Shown: in pieces, positions 26,436 to 35,539 of the stretch
How positions within the stretch are numbered: position 1 is the stretch's first letter
Layout of the letters: every line of letters begins with the position of its first letter
Origin: a bacterium
GTDB lineage: Bacteria > Armatimonadota > Fimbriimonadia > Fimbriimonadales > Fimbriimonadaceae
Length of the DNA stretch: 64,000 nt
Assembly (NCBI GenBank): GCA_027485645.1
Contig: JAIXQR010000002.1
Location: forward strand, 186,001-250,000
Direction: 5' to 3'
Position numbers and translations under genes: made by a program
Notes under the pieces: model-generated
What the model saw: only the letters and a program-made list of their open reading frames with translations
Told to the model about the DNA's origin: nothing
Databases searched by the model: none

Positions 26436-26785
26436 CCATTGAATGAGCCTTCGCGAATCAGGGTCGCCCTAAATTCCCAAAATCTCAGGTTGACTTTTGC
26501 CCTCCTCCGCGCCTGTACACTGTGAGCCGCGCGAGTCGAAAACGGAAATTTATGTTTCTCCCCCAACGCGGGAAGTGTAAAAAATAAATTTTTGGCCCCC
26601 AAAAGCCAACCCGCACCCAGCGAGAAAACCAGCCACCCAAGGCAATGCAGAGCCACGCAAGGCCACCCAAAGCGCCCCCGATTGAACCTAAAACGGGCTG
26701 TAATTAATTAATCTGCCTAGGGGGGAACGTTAATTAAATCGGTCCCAAGCGGCCGCCGCAACGTCCAGGGCGGACGGAAGGGAAG
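26436..26785. other. Island right edge, noncoding, next to tRNA-Ala
   Basis: About 350 bases without a supported gene. A sigma-70-like pair on the plus strand (TTGACT at 26490-26495 and TGTACA at 26514-26519, 18-base gap) drives no visible gene. Further on there are two TTAATTAA-like tracts around 26702-26735 and a short G-run. Open frames here (26408-26656 on the minus strand) look spurious in composition. Confidence 0.5.
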
Positions 26786-26861
26786 TGGTGGAGATAAGGG
26801 GATTCGAACCCCTGACCCCTTCCATGCCATGGAAGTGCTCTACCAACTGAGCTATATCCCC
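26786..26861 (-). tRNA. tRNA-Ala (anticodon GGC)
   Basis: Read on the minus strand it folds as a full cloverleaf: acceptor GGGGATA pairs with TATCTCC, giving the G3:U70 wobble that identifies alanine tRNAs. The D arm GCTC-AGTTGGTA-GAGC, anticodon stem CTTCC/GGAAG with loop ATGGCAT (anticodon GGC), and T arm AGGGG-TTCGAAT-CCCCT follow. The discriminator A is followed by an encoded CCA. It decodes GCC (and GCU by wobble). Confidence 0.97.
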
Positions 26862-26901
26862 ACTTGCGGGAGCAATAGTAAACCCCAAAAGCCGGGCGGA
26901 A

Positions 26902-27918
26902 TCAAGCGTCGAAGGTGAACACGACTTTGCCCGCCTGGCCCATCTGGAGCAGCTCCATCGCCTTTTCGAACTCCGTAAAGTGCATCTGGTGCGTCACCAC
27001 CGGGTCCAAATGAAGCCGGCCGCTCGCAAAAAGCTCCGCCATCTGATCCCAAGTCTCCCAAAGCTTCCGCCCGACAATCCCCTGAAGCTGGAGCCCCTTG
27101 AAGATCACGTCGTTAATCGGAAGCTCCTGCGTCGCCTGCCGATAGACGCCAAGCAGGCTAATCCGCCCCCCCGGCCGGGTCTGTTCAATCGCAAGTCGTA
27201 GGGAAGCCGGATGCCCCGACATCTCCAGCGTCGCATCCGCCGTGCCAATCTCGGCGGCGAGCCCAACCGCGTCGGGAGCATAAACCGCATCAATGCCCAA
27301 AGTCTCCGCCAACTGCCGCCGATAGGCACTCGGCTCGATCCCGACCACCCGCGCCGCCCCCAGCGCCCGGCAAACCGCCACGGCAAAAAGCCCAATCGGC
27401 CCTAAGCCGGTAATCAAAATCGTCTGCCCCGCCACCGGCCCCGCCATCGCCGTATGCACCGCGTTGCCAAAAGCATCTTGGAAGCAAGCCAAATGCGGCG
27501 GAACCGAAGGACTCGTGAGCCGAGCATTCCACCAAGGCATCACGGCAAAGTCGGCAAAACCGCCGTCAATATCGACGCCCAGAATCTTCGTCTCCGGCGC
27601 GACATGCCCCAGCCCGGCGGTCATCCAAGGGCTATCCAACGGCACCACATGCGACTCGCTCGAAACAAAGTCGCCCACCTTCCGGTCGGTCACTTCCGAC
27701 CCAACTTCAATAATCGTCCCGCAAAATTCGTGGCCAATAATCCGCGGCGGCACAATCCGCCCCGCCGACCAAGCATCCCACTCATAAATATGAAGGTCCG
27801 TCCCACAAACCGAGGCCGCCTTCAATTGGAGCTTCACATCCAGCGGCCCCACCGAGGGCACATCAACCTCATGAATCTCAATCCCGGGGGCCGGGCGCGC
27901 TTTAACAATCGCCTTCAC
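26902..27918 (-). CDS. Zinc-dependent medium-chain dehydrogenase, Tdh-like, lacking structural-zinc cysteines
   Basis: From the GTG at 27918 the protein has 338 residues and aligns by eye to L-threonine 3-dehydrogenase numbering: catalytic-zinc ligands C38 (VCGTDLH), H63 and E64 (GHEFCG), H90, and the Rossmann motif GLGPIGLFAV near residue 170. Tdh oxidises L-threonine to 2-amino-3-ketobutyrate with NAD. The segment 84-110, which in Tdh holds the four cysteines of the structural zinc, contains no cysteine. The protein may fold without that zinc or act on another alcohol. A longer open frame from 28038 would overlap the dprA-like gene and is unlikely. Confidence 0.82.
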   Translation of the reverse strand: MKAIVKARPAPGIEIHEVDVPSVGPLDVKLQLKAASVCGTDLHIYEWDAWSAGRIVPPRIIGHEFCGTIIEVGSEVTDRKVGDFVSSESHVVPLDSPWMTAGLGHVAPETKILGVDIDGGFADFAVMPWWNARLTSPSVPPHLACFQDAFGNAVHTAMAGPVAGQTILITGLGPIGLFAVAVCRALGAARVVGIEPSAYRRQLAETLGIDAVYAPDAVGLAAEIGTADATLEMSGHPASLRLAIEQTRPGGRISLLGVYRQATQELPINDVIFKGLQLQGIVGRKLWETWDQMAELFASGRLHLDPVVTHQMHFTEFEKAMELLQMGQAGKVVFTFDA

Positions 27919-27961
27919 TGTTCGCAGATGGTACCGAGGTCCGGCCCGTTTCACCCCAAAC

Positions 27962-28912
27962 CTAACCCACCGAAGCCAAACGAACCTCCTCCGCCTCAAA
28001 CAAGTGCCGCATCGCCACCTCACTCTGCACCCACCCAACCGCCTCCGCCACCCCCCGCAACGGCACTGCCCGCGCCGACATCAACCCCTTCGCCCCCGGA
28101 AATACGGAAGCCGGAAAATCTGCACCTGCAAAAACGGCACCGCCATCACCGCAAAGCCCTTCCCCAACAAACTCACCCGTATAAACGCCAACCGGCGTCT
28201 CCCCCGCCCGAAGCGCCCCCACCGCCCCATGCCAAGCCCCACCGCTGCCCAGCTCGCAATGACCAACAATCGCCCGAGCCCCAAAAGTAAAGATCAAAGC
28301 ATTCCGCTCCATCGCGTTCATCGTCCCAAACGGCTCTGACGGCGCAACCACGCTAAAGCAGGCATGGTCTGCGCGCGCAAAATTCAGTCCAAACGGCAAA
28401 ACCGAAACCGGCGCTTGACTCGCCCCCTCCGCCGCCACATCGCACCCCTCTGCCCCGCCCGAAACAACATGCCAAGCCAATCCCGGCTCACTGGTCTCCA
28501 ACTGCCGAACAGCCAAGGAAACAAAATCGAGGCATTGCTTAGGAGGCTGACGAGACCCCACCACCGCCAGAGGCCGCGTACCAGCAGGCGGCAATTGGGA
28601 TAGGTTCTTGGCCCAAACCGCCGGCGGGCAAAACTTCGACTGCCGCCACCGCGCCGGAAACAACGGGTTTGCTGGTGATAACGCTCGTCGATCCTCAATG
28701 AGGTCCCAGGCCGCATCAAGGTGCCCCGGCACTTCCAGCACCGCCGCCGCTTCGCGATAGCCATGCTCTCGCAACAATCCTGGCATTTCGGCGAAAGTCG
28801 GCACGGTTCGCCAAAACAAATGCGCAATATTTCTCCAACCGCGCCAAGGCAAAACCCCGAACCCACGTAGGTACAAACCCACCAAAGCCACGTCAATCTC
28901 CCGCGACATCAT
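27962..28912 (-). CDS. Divergent DprA/Smf-like DNA-processing protein
   Basis: The 316-residue protein has the DprA Rossmann-like core: FPARWRQSKFCPP (about 85-97), the nucleotide-loop signature AVVGSRQP (117-124), VVSGGAEGCDVAA (149-161, compare SGLARGID) and VLPFGL. Later AMERNALIFTFGARAIV corresponds to the RNR/RNI region and GSGGAWHGAVGALRAGETPVGVY to the SGSLxTA/AxxxGRxVFAVPG region. DprA loads RecA on single-stranded DNA in natural transformation. Several key positions differ, so function may have shifted. A 22-base palindrome covers its start region. The ATG is 5 bases after a TATAGT box. Confidence 0.72.
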   Translation of the reverse strand: MMSREIDVALVGLYLRGFGVLPWRGWRNIAHLFWRTVPTFAEMPGLLREHGYREAAAVLEVPGHLDAAWDLIEDRRALSPANPLFPARWRQSKFCPPAVWAKNLSQLPPAGTRPLAVVGSRQPPKQCLDFVSLAVRQLETSEPGLAWHVVSGGAEGCDVAAEGASQAPVSVLPFGLNFARADHACFSVVAPSEPFGTMNAMERNALIFTFGARAIVGHCELGSGGAWHGAVGALRAGETPVGVYTGEFVGEGLCGDGGAVFAGADFPASVFPGAKGLMSARAVPLRGVAEAVGWVQSEVAMRHLFEAEEVRLASVG

Positions 28913-28932
28913 TGAGTACTATAGTACTCAAT
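28911..28932. promoter_or_regulatory. 22-bp perfect palindrome in the divergent dprA-like/GH38 promoter
   Basis: ATTGAGTACT-AT-AGTACTCAAT reads identically on both strands. Its centre supplies TATAGT on each strand. On the minus strand the box ends 5 bases before the dprA-like ATG. It is an operator-like site for a homodimeric regulator, or a symmetric promoter. Confidence 0.7.
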
Positions 28933-28969
28933 CACCCAAAGCATCTTCGCGCCCGCAAGTGTAGAATCG

Positions 28970-28975
28970 TAACTT
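28970..28975 (+). promoter_or_regulatory. -10 box TAACTT of the GH38 gene
   Basis: TAACTT is followed by 6 bases (CCGCCG) and then the ATG at 28982, with no Shine-Dalgarno. TAGAAT at 28962-28967 is an alternative that would give an 8-base leader. Confidence 0.5.
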
Positions 28976-28981
28976 CCGCCG

Positions 28982-31900
28982 ATGCTCAAACACCCCGATC
29001 TGACCTTCCGCCGAGCAAAGGCGTTCCTCTGGCAAACCCTTCGGCCTGCCGAATTTGGAGATCGGACTCCCCTCAAAATTGAGTTCAACGAGCGAGATTG
29101 CGCCAACCAAGCCGAGGCGGAACTCGGCCCCTGGCAAACCGTCGAACCCGGCTATGCCTACGGCCCCGCCTATCGAACCGTCTGGTTCCGCCTCTCCGGA
29201 GTGGTCCCCGAGTCACTAGCCGGAAAGCCTCTCGTCGTCTTTGCCGAAATCGGTGGCGAACGCACTGTCTGGAAAGATAACTCGCCCTGGTGCGGCGTAG
29301 ACGTCGAGCACAGCGACTTCGGCTGGCTCAGCGGCGCTGCGCTTGCGGGCCGAGAAGTGCCGGCCGCCGGCGGGGAATCCGTCTCGTACACGATTCAGGT
29401 CTACACGCGCAACTCCGAAACGGTCGTTCACGGCCACGAAAAGCCCCGATCGGCCACCACCGAAAAGGTCGAGTTTGCCGCCATCGCCGCCGTCGACTAC
29501 GCCATTCGAGACCTCATCTACGATTTTGAGTTCACCCTTGGGCTCACCGAAAGCATCCAAGGCGATGACCCGGCCTATCACACCCTCTTACGGGGCCTCA
29601 ACGACGTCTGCAACACCTTCTCGGCCAAGAACCGGGAATCCATCAGCCGTTGCCGAAAACTCATCCGGGACGCCCTCGGAAGCCTTAACGGGGAACTCAA
29701 GCACACGATCACTCCGGTTGGTCACGCGCACCTAGATACCGCTTGGCTCTGGCCGTTGCACATCACCCGGAAGAAGATGGCGCACACGACCGCCACCCAA
29801 CTCGGCCTCATCGACCGCTATCCCGAATACGTCTTTGTCCACTCCCAGGCAAGCCAGTACGAGTGGCTCGAGACCGACTATCCGGTGCTGTTTGAGAAGG
29901 TCAAAGGAGCCATTGCAAAAGGCCAGTGGGAACCGGTCGGCTCCATGTGGGTCGAGGCAGACTGCAATCTCACCGGTGCCGAATCCCTTGTCCGACAGTT
30001 TCTCTACGGCAAGCGCTACTTCCGCGAAAAGCTCGGCTACGAAACTTTAGATATGTGGCTGCCCGATGTCTTCGGCTACTCAGCCGCGTTGCCGCAGATC
30101 CTGTCCAAGTTCAACATTCGCTACTTCCTCACCCAAAAGATCTCTTGGAACCAGTTCAATAAGTTCCCCCACCACACGTTCTGGTGGCAGGGAATCGATG
30201 GCACGCGCGTTTGGTCTCACTTTCCACCCGCCGATACCTACAACGCGAGCGCCGAGCCGAAAGAGGTTCTGTACTCGGTCAAGAACTTCAAGGATCACGC
30301 CCGAAGCGATCAGTCCTTGTACGTCTATGGCTTCGGAGATGGCGGCGGCGGTCCCACGGAGAAGCACATCGAGTTCCTGCGCCGCGGCCGAATGGCCCCG
30401 CACTATCCCGAAGTTGCCCTCGGCAAGCGCGCGATCGATTTCTTCCGCGAAGCAAAGTCGAAGTCAAAGGACTTGCAGACCTGGGTCGGCGAACTCTATC
30501 TAGAACTGCACCGGGGCACCTACACCAGCCAGGCCGCGAACAAGCGAAAGAACCGGCAGTGCGAGTTTCTCCTGCGAGATGCCGAATGGCTCGCGAGCTT
30601 TACTCCGGGCTATCCGCAAAGCTATCCGAAGGCCGAACTTGAGCAGGCTTGGAAGCTCGTGCTGCTCAACCAGTTTCACGACATCATTCCCGGCTCTTCG
30701 GTGAAGGAAGTCTATGAAGACAGCGACATCGACTACGCGAAGGTGATCGAGATGGGCGAGCGGGTCGTCTCGGACAGCCTCACACGCATCGGTCGCGCGT
30801 ATGACACCACCTCACTGCAACGTCCGGTGGCGATTTTCCAGAATGCTTCTCTCGTAACCCAGGGTGAAATTCCTTGGTCCGAACCTAGCGTCCCGAACTC
30901 CTTGATCACCGCCGATGAGACAGTTCCTGTCCAGATTGTCGAAGGGCTTGGAGATCGCAAATTGGTCTTCCCGGTCCCGCAAGGCGCCCTGGGAACGGTG
31001 GTCGTTGGGGATCTGTCCGATGCCCTACCTCCACAATCCCCCGCCGCAAAGCCACGTCTTAAGGCGAGCATTCGGCGAATTGAAAATGGGGAACTCAGCG
31101 TTCGCTTCGATCAAAACGGAAACATTACGAGCATTCAGAGCCTCGAGGACGGCTCTGAGTTCATCGAGCCCGGCAAGCTCGCAAACGTCTTCCAACTTTT
31201 CGAAGACAAGCCCCTTTTCTGGAGCGCGTGGGACATTGACGCGTATGCGTACGAAACGCAGATCGATTTGCTGCGAAGCGATAGCATCGAAGTCGTGGAG
31301 CGCGGCCCGGTTCGCGCCGCGATCGAGGTAGTTCGTACCTTTGGCCAGAGCACGATCCGGCAGCGCATCTCCCTCGGCCCAACTCCGGGGATTCGATTTG
31401 ATACCGAAATCGACTGGCAGGAGACCGACAAGCTCCTCAAGGTTGCCTTCCCGGCGAACGTTAACGCCTCCCGCGCCACGTACGAAATTCAGTTCGGAAA
31501 CGTCGAGCGCCCGACCCATTACAACACGTCGTGGGACATGGCTAAGTTCGAAGTCTGCGCCCAAAAGTGGGTCGATCTCAGCGAAGGCGAGTGCGGCCTC
31601 GCCTTGCTCAATGACGGAAAGTACGGTCACGACGTCCACGGCAACGTGATTCGGCTCAGTCTGCTTCGTGCGCCGAAAGCGCCAGACCCCACTTGCGACA
31701 TGGGCGTGCATCACTTCACCTACGTTCTGATGCCGCACTTTGGGCCCTACAACATCGGCGGGGTGGTGCCGGCCGCGTATGCGCTGAACGCTCCAATGCG
31801 CCACGCGATGTTGGACCAGCACGTTGGTGAAAACGGCATGCTCCCGACCTTTGTGTCGGTCGAGAACCGGAACATCGTGATCGAGTCGGTCAAGAAAGCG

Positions 31901-32104
31901 GAGGACAGTTCGGACCTCATCGTTCGCTTGTACGAGTGTCACAACACCCGTGGACGAGCTGAGCTCAGTTGTGCTCGAAAAGTGCTCGGAGCCGCAATGT
32001 GCGACCTCGAGGAGAATGAGCTTGTCGAGTTGGACGTGAACGACAACTTGATCTCGTTCGACTTCAAACCGTTCGAAATCATCACCTTGAGACTCCGCGT
32101 CTAG
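28982..32104 (+). CDS. GH38 alpha-mannosidase
   Basis: A 1040-residue glycoside hydrolase family 38 enzyme that releases alpha-linked mannose from glycans, by a retaining mechanism with a zinc ion. The zinc/substrate motif is HAHLDTAWLW (about 247-256). The catalytic nucleophile is the Asp in WLPDVFGYS (about 362). The remaining zinc ligands lie in NQFHDIIPGSSV. A beta-sandwich C-terminal half (about 700-1040) is normal for the family. No signal peptide is visible, so it is probably cytoplasmic, like other large GH38 enzymes that act on imported oligosaccharides. Confidence 0.95.
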   Translation: MLKHPDLTFRRAKAFLWQTLRPAEFGDRTPLKIEFNERDCANQAEAELGPWQTVEPGYAYGPAYRTVWFRLSGVVPESLAGKPLVVFAEIGGERTVWKDNSPWCGVDVEHSDFGWLSGAALAGREVPAAGGESVSYTIQVYTRNSETVVHGHEKPRSATTEKVEFAAIAAVDYAIRDLIYDFEFTLGLTESIQGDDPAYHTLLRGLNDVCNTFSAKNRESISRCRKLIRDALGSLNGELKHTITPVGHAHLDTAWLWPLHITRKKMAHTTATQLGLIDRYPEYVFVHSQASQYEWLETDYPVLFEKVKGAIAKGQWEPVGSMWVEADCNLTGAESLVRQFLYGKRYFREKLGYETLDMWLPDVFGYSAALPQILSKFNIRYFLTQKISWNQFNKFPHHTFWWQGIDGTRVWSHFPPADTYNASAEPKEVLYSVKNFKDHARSDQSLYVYGFGDGGGGPTEKHIEFLRRGRMAPHYPEVALGKRAIDFFREAKSKSKDLQTWVGELYLELHRGTYTSQAANKRKNRQCEFLLRDAEWLASFTPGYPQSYPKAELEQAWKLVLLNQFHDIIPGSSVKEVYEDSDIDYAKVIEMGERVVSDSLTRIGRAYDTTSLQRPVAIFQNASLVTQGEIPWSEPSVPNSLITADETVPVQIVEGLGDRKLVFPVPQGALGTVVVGDLSDALPPQSPAAKPRLKASIRRIENGELSVRFDQNGNITSIQSLEDGSEFIEPGKLANVFQLFEDKPLFWSAWDIDAYAYETQIDLLRSDSIEVVERGPVRAAIEVVRTFGQSTIRQRISLGPTPGIRFDTEIDWQETDKLLKVAFPANVNASRATYEIQFGNVERPTHYNTSWDMAKFEVCAQKWVDLSEGECGLALLNDGKYGHDVHGNVIRLSLLRAPKAPDPTCDMGVHHFTYVLMPHFGPYNIGGVVPAAYALNAPMRHAMLDQHVGENGMLPTFVSVENRNIVIESVKKAEDSSDLIVRLYECHNTRGRAELSCARKVLGAAMCDLEENELVELDVNDNLISFDFKPFEIITLRLRV

Positions 32105-32122
32105 TAGTCAAGCCCATCGCTC

Positions 32123-33994
32123 ATGCCCAATTCCCAAAACAGCTCAGATCCAAAAACAAAGGGAATTCCGGTTTCGACCGTGGGAGTGTCCGATGCTTTG
32201 TCGCAAGAAAAGCATCGGGTGGCCCAGCGGCTCGCGCCGTACATCGTGTTTCTCGGCACGCTCGCGCTCACGCTCAGTCTCTGGACCTACGCAGCGAGAA
32301 CGGCGAGCAATCGTGATGCCGAGCGGTTCGACTCCGAAGCATTCCGAAATCGATTCCAGATCGAATCGAAGATGCGTGACCAAGCGATCATTCTGCAAGG
32401 CATCGGGGCAATCTTCACCAACTTTCGGTTTCCGACCTTGCGCGAATTCGATGCCGTAGTCAGCGCCTCGTTGGACAAGTCCGTGCAGAACGGTGCCACT
32501 GGCGCAGGCTTTGCGCCGTGGGTGACTTCGGAGAATTCTGAAGCCTGGAACGCTCAGGGCCGCCTCATCAACGGACCCACGTGGAAGATCTTTCCGCCGA
32601 CCAAAGAACTGGTGCAACTGCCGTTGCTGTACGCCTCGCCTCGCACGGACCGAACCAAGTACGCCATTGGATTTGACTCATACTCATCGGCCGAACGCAG
32701 AGAAGTCATCCTTACGGCGGTTGAGACGGGCAACATCTCGGCGACTGGCGTTTTGACCCTGGTGAGCGACCAGAACAAACCGAGGCCATCGGTCGTGATG
32801 TTCCTACCGGTCTACGACCGGATCCCTGGACCGAAAAACGTTGCCGAGCGAAAAAAGCGGGTGATCGGTCTGGCCTACAGCCCGATCCGCCTCGATGACT
32901 TTTTTGCCGATGTTGAACTTCGGGTTCTCACCCGGTCGGTGGCGATGGAAGCCTACGACAGCGACGGGCAACTCATCTACCGGAGCCCGAAGTTTCGGCC
33001 GGGTGCCCGGTTCACCAGCAAACAGGTCATCCTCGTCGGCAATCGCAAATGGCAGGCAACCTTTGCCTCCACGACGGAGTTTGAGCAGGACTTGAGCGGC
33101 CGGTACGTGCCGCTCGTGCCGTTTCTCGGGGTGCTGATTTCGGGGCTGCTCTTCAGCTTGTCGCTGGCCCAACGCAATTCCAAAGATAAAGCCCTCGAGC
33201 AAGCGGCGCTTCTCGAAAAGGAAGTCATTGATCGCACCCGCGCCGAGCAAGAGGTTCGGCGACTTAACGAGGGTCTAGAGTCCCTGGTTCGCGAGCGAAC
33301 CCAAGAGCTTGAGTCTGCAAACGCCGAACTGCAATCGTTCGTCTACTCGGTCTCGCACGACCTCCGAACGCCACTTCGCACGGTGGATGGCTTCAGTCAC
33401 GCCCTCGTGGCCGACTACGGTCACACCATGAACGAGGAGGCGCTGGACTACGTCGGCCGAGTTAGGCGCGCCGCAAAGCGCATGGATGAGCTGATCACGG
33501 CACTGTTGAGCTTGAGCCGGATTACGCGAGCCGAGTTGATACGGCGGGAAATGAACATCAGCCATGTGGCGGAAGAACTGGCAGCGGAATACCGGCGCGT
33601 TTCGGCGTGGGAAATCGAATTCGAAATTCAGCCCGGGATGACCGCCTACGCCGACGAGAGGCTGATGACCGCCGTGCTCGACAATTTGATCGGCAACGCG
33701 GTGAAGTTCTCCAAAAATGAGCCGGCTCCACAGGTTCAAGTCGGCATGAGTAACGGAAACTTTTTCGTGCGGGACAATGGCGTCGGCTTTGACCCGACTC
33801 ACGCCGGAAAGCTGTTCAAGCCGTTCGAGAGATTGCACTCGGCAAACGAGTTTCCAGGCACCGGAATCGGTCTCGCAACCGTGCTCAGAATCATTTCTCG
33901 GCACGGCGGCGAAATGTGGGCGGAGTCAGAACCCGGCAACGGCGCGACGTTCTTCTTCCACTTGCCGGACCCCGCAGGTACCCTCTCTCCTTGA
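32123..33994 (+). CDS. CHASE-domain sensor histidine kinase
   Basis: The 623-residue protein has TM1 (about 35-53), an extracytoplasmic CHASE domain (about 65-320; GAGFAPWVT, then LYASPRTD, AIGFDSYSSAERR, VVMFLPVYDR), TM2 (about 330-350), and a coiled-coil linker. Next comes HisKA with the phospho-acceptor His about residue 412 in VSHDLRTPLRT. The HATPase core has N box DNLIGNAVKF, G1 DNGVGF and G2 GTGIGLATV. The ligand is unknown. No response regulator gene lies beside it. It ends overlapping the gltX start by 1 base. Confidence 0.93.
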   Translation: MPNSQNSSDPKTKGIPVSTVGVSDALSQEKHRVAQRLAPYIVFLGTLALTLSLWTYAARTASNRDAERFDSEAFRNRFQIESKMRDQAIILQGIGAIFTNFRFPTLREFDAVVSASLDKSVQNGATGAGFAPWVTSENSEAWNAQGRLINGPTWKIFPPTKELVQLPLLYASPRTDRTKYAIGFDSYSSAERREVILTAVETGNISATGVLTLVSDQNKPRPSVVMFLPVYDRIPGPKNVAERKKRVIGLAYSPIRLDDFFADVELRVLTRSVAMEAYDSDGQLIYRSPKFRPGARFTSKQVILVGNRKWQATFASTTEFEQDLSGRYVPLVPFLGVLISGLLFSLSLAQRNSKDKALEQAALLEKEVIDRTRAEQEVRRLNEGLESLVRERTQELESANAELQSFVYSVSHDLRTPLRTVDGFSHALVADYGHTMNEEALDYVGRVRRAAKRMDELITALLSLSRITRAELIRREMNISHVAEELAAEYRRVSAWEIEFEIQPGMTAYADERLMTAVLDNLIGNAVKFSKNEPAPQVQVGMSNGNFFVRDNGVGFDPTHAGKLFKPFERLHSANEFPGTGIGLATVLRIISRHGGEMWAESEPGNGATFFFHLPDPAGTLSP

Positions 33995-35535
33995 TGCCGG
34001 TCCGCGTTCGCTTTGCGCCCAGTCCAACCGGGCTCCTTCACGTAGGTGCCCTCCGAGATGCGCTCTTCAAGTTCTTGCTCGCTAAACACGAGGGAGGCGA
34101 GAACATTCTTCGCATCGAAGACACTGACCGAAGTCGCTACAACCCGGAGAGCGAAGAAGAGTTCATTACGACCCTCAAGTGGGTTGGTATCACTTTTGAC
34201 GAAGGTCCCCACCTCGGTGGTCCGCATGCGCCATACCGCCAGAGCGAGCGAAAGGAAGCCGGGATCTACGCGGAGCTCATCACCGTTCTGCTCGACAAGG
34301 GAGCGGCCTACAAAGCCTTCGATACGCCACAGGAGCTTGATGAAATGCGCGAGTTCCAGCAGCTCAACAAGCTGGCCGTTGGCTACTACGGCGGCAACTG
34401 GCGCGATGCGTCCGCCGAAGCCGTCGCGGCGGCCGAGGCCGAAGGTCGACCCTTTGTCATCCGTCAGCGAATTCCGCGCGGCGAGAAGATCGTGATCGAA
34501 GACCTCATCCGTGGTCGCATCGAGTGGGAAAGCGACACGATCGACGACCCGGTCCTCATCAAGGCCGACGGAATGCCGACCTACCACTTTGCTAGCATGG
34601 TCGATGATCACTTCATGGAGATCACCCACATCATGCGTGGGGAAGAGTGGATCAGCTCCGCACCCAAGCACGCGGCTCTGTTCGATGCCTTTGGCTGGCC
34701 AAGACCCATTTTTGTCCATTGTCCGGTAATCGTCGGCAAGGACGGCAAGAAGCTATCAAAGCGCCACGGCGCCACTCGTGTGCTTGATTATGCGGCGGAA
34801 GGGTATCTGCCCGTCGCATTGAAGAACTTTATTGCCCTCATTGGCTGGAGTCCGGGTGACGACACCGAAGCGATGACCGAAGAGGAACTCATCTCAAAGT
34901 TCCGGTTGTCGGGCTTGCAGCCGTCCCCAGGCCGGTTTGATCTCGACAAACTTCGCTGGCTCAACGGCCACCACATTCGTCAGATGTCGCCAAACGCCGT
35001 TCTGGACGAGCTCCTGGCGTACATCTCCCATCCGTTCACTCGGACGTATTGGGAGAACTTCGTCGATGAGGAGCCAATCCCGAACAAGCCGCCAAAGGAT
35101 GGCAAGGCCATTCTGGCCCGGCTTGATCGCATTGTGGAGTGGGCGGAGAAGGATCGCGAATACGTCCTTGCCGCGCTGGCGCTAGAAATTGAGCGTGTGC
35201 TCACGTTGGCCGACTTTGGCGAAGCCGTGGAGTTCTTCCTGGTTGATGCACCCACGATTGATCCTAAGGCGGCGGAAAAGTGGCTGACCCAGCCCCACGC
35301 GGCGGACTTGTTTGCCTTCATCGCGGCAAACCCGGCCAGCGGAACGTTCGAGGAAGCGACTGCGCACTATGACGCGCTCCTGCGCAAGTATGCGGAGGAC
35401 AACGGGTTCGAAAAGCTCGGCCCGATCGTGCATCCAACTCGCGTCAAGCTCACCGGCAAAACGACCGGACCGGGCCTGTTTGAGTTGATGGCCGTTCTAG
35501 GTCCTGACCGCCTCCGGGAGCGGCTCCTCGCCTGA
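33994..35535 (+). CDS. gltX: Glutamyl-tRNA synthetase
   Basis: This class I synthetase charges tRNA-Glu with glutamate. Beginning MPVRVRFAPSPTGLLHVG (HIGH-equivalent HVGA), it has the KMSKS-equivalent KLSKRHG (about residue 250). The C-terminal helical anticodon-binding half spans about 320-513. The start at 33994 (513 residues) is preferred over the longer frame at 33916, which lies wholly within the kinase gene. hisD follows 4 bases after its stop. Confidence 0.95.
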   Translation: MPVRVRFAPSPTGLLHVGALRDALFKFLLAKHEGGENILRIEDTDRSRYNPESEEEFITTLKWVGITFDEGPHLGGPHAPYRQSERKEAGIYAELITVLLDKGAAYKAFDTPQELDEMREFQQLNKLAVGYYGGNWRDASAEAVAAAEAEGRPFVIRQRIPRGEKIVIEDLIRGRIEWESDTIDDPVLIKADGMPTYHFASMVDDHFMEITHIMRGEEWISSAPKHAALFDAFGWPRPIFVHCPVIVGKDGKKLSKRHGATRVLDYAAEGYLPVALKNFIALIGWSPGDDTEAMTEEELISKFRLSGLQPSPGRFDLDKLRWLNGHHIRQMSPNAVLDELLAYISHPFTRTYWENFVDEEPIPNKPPKDGKAILARLDRIVEWAEKDREYVLAALALEIERVLTLADFGEAVEFFLVDAPTIDPKAAEKWLTQPHAADLFAFIAANPASGTFEEATAHYDALLRKYAEDNGFEKLGPIVHPTRVKLTGKTTGPGLFELMAVLGPDRLRERLLA

Positions 35536-35539
35536 TTCC

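Noticed and set aside
26490-26519. Sigma-70-like promoter on the plus strand
   Set aside because: No gene follows in that direction; it is likely a chance pair.
26702-26735. TTAATTAA tracts near the tRNA as an attachment site
   Set aside because: No matching direct repeat was found at the other island border, and no integrase is visible.
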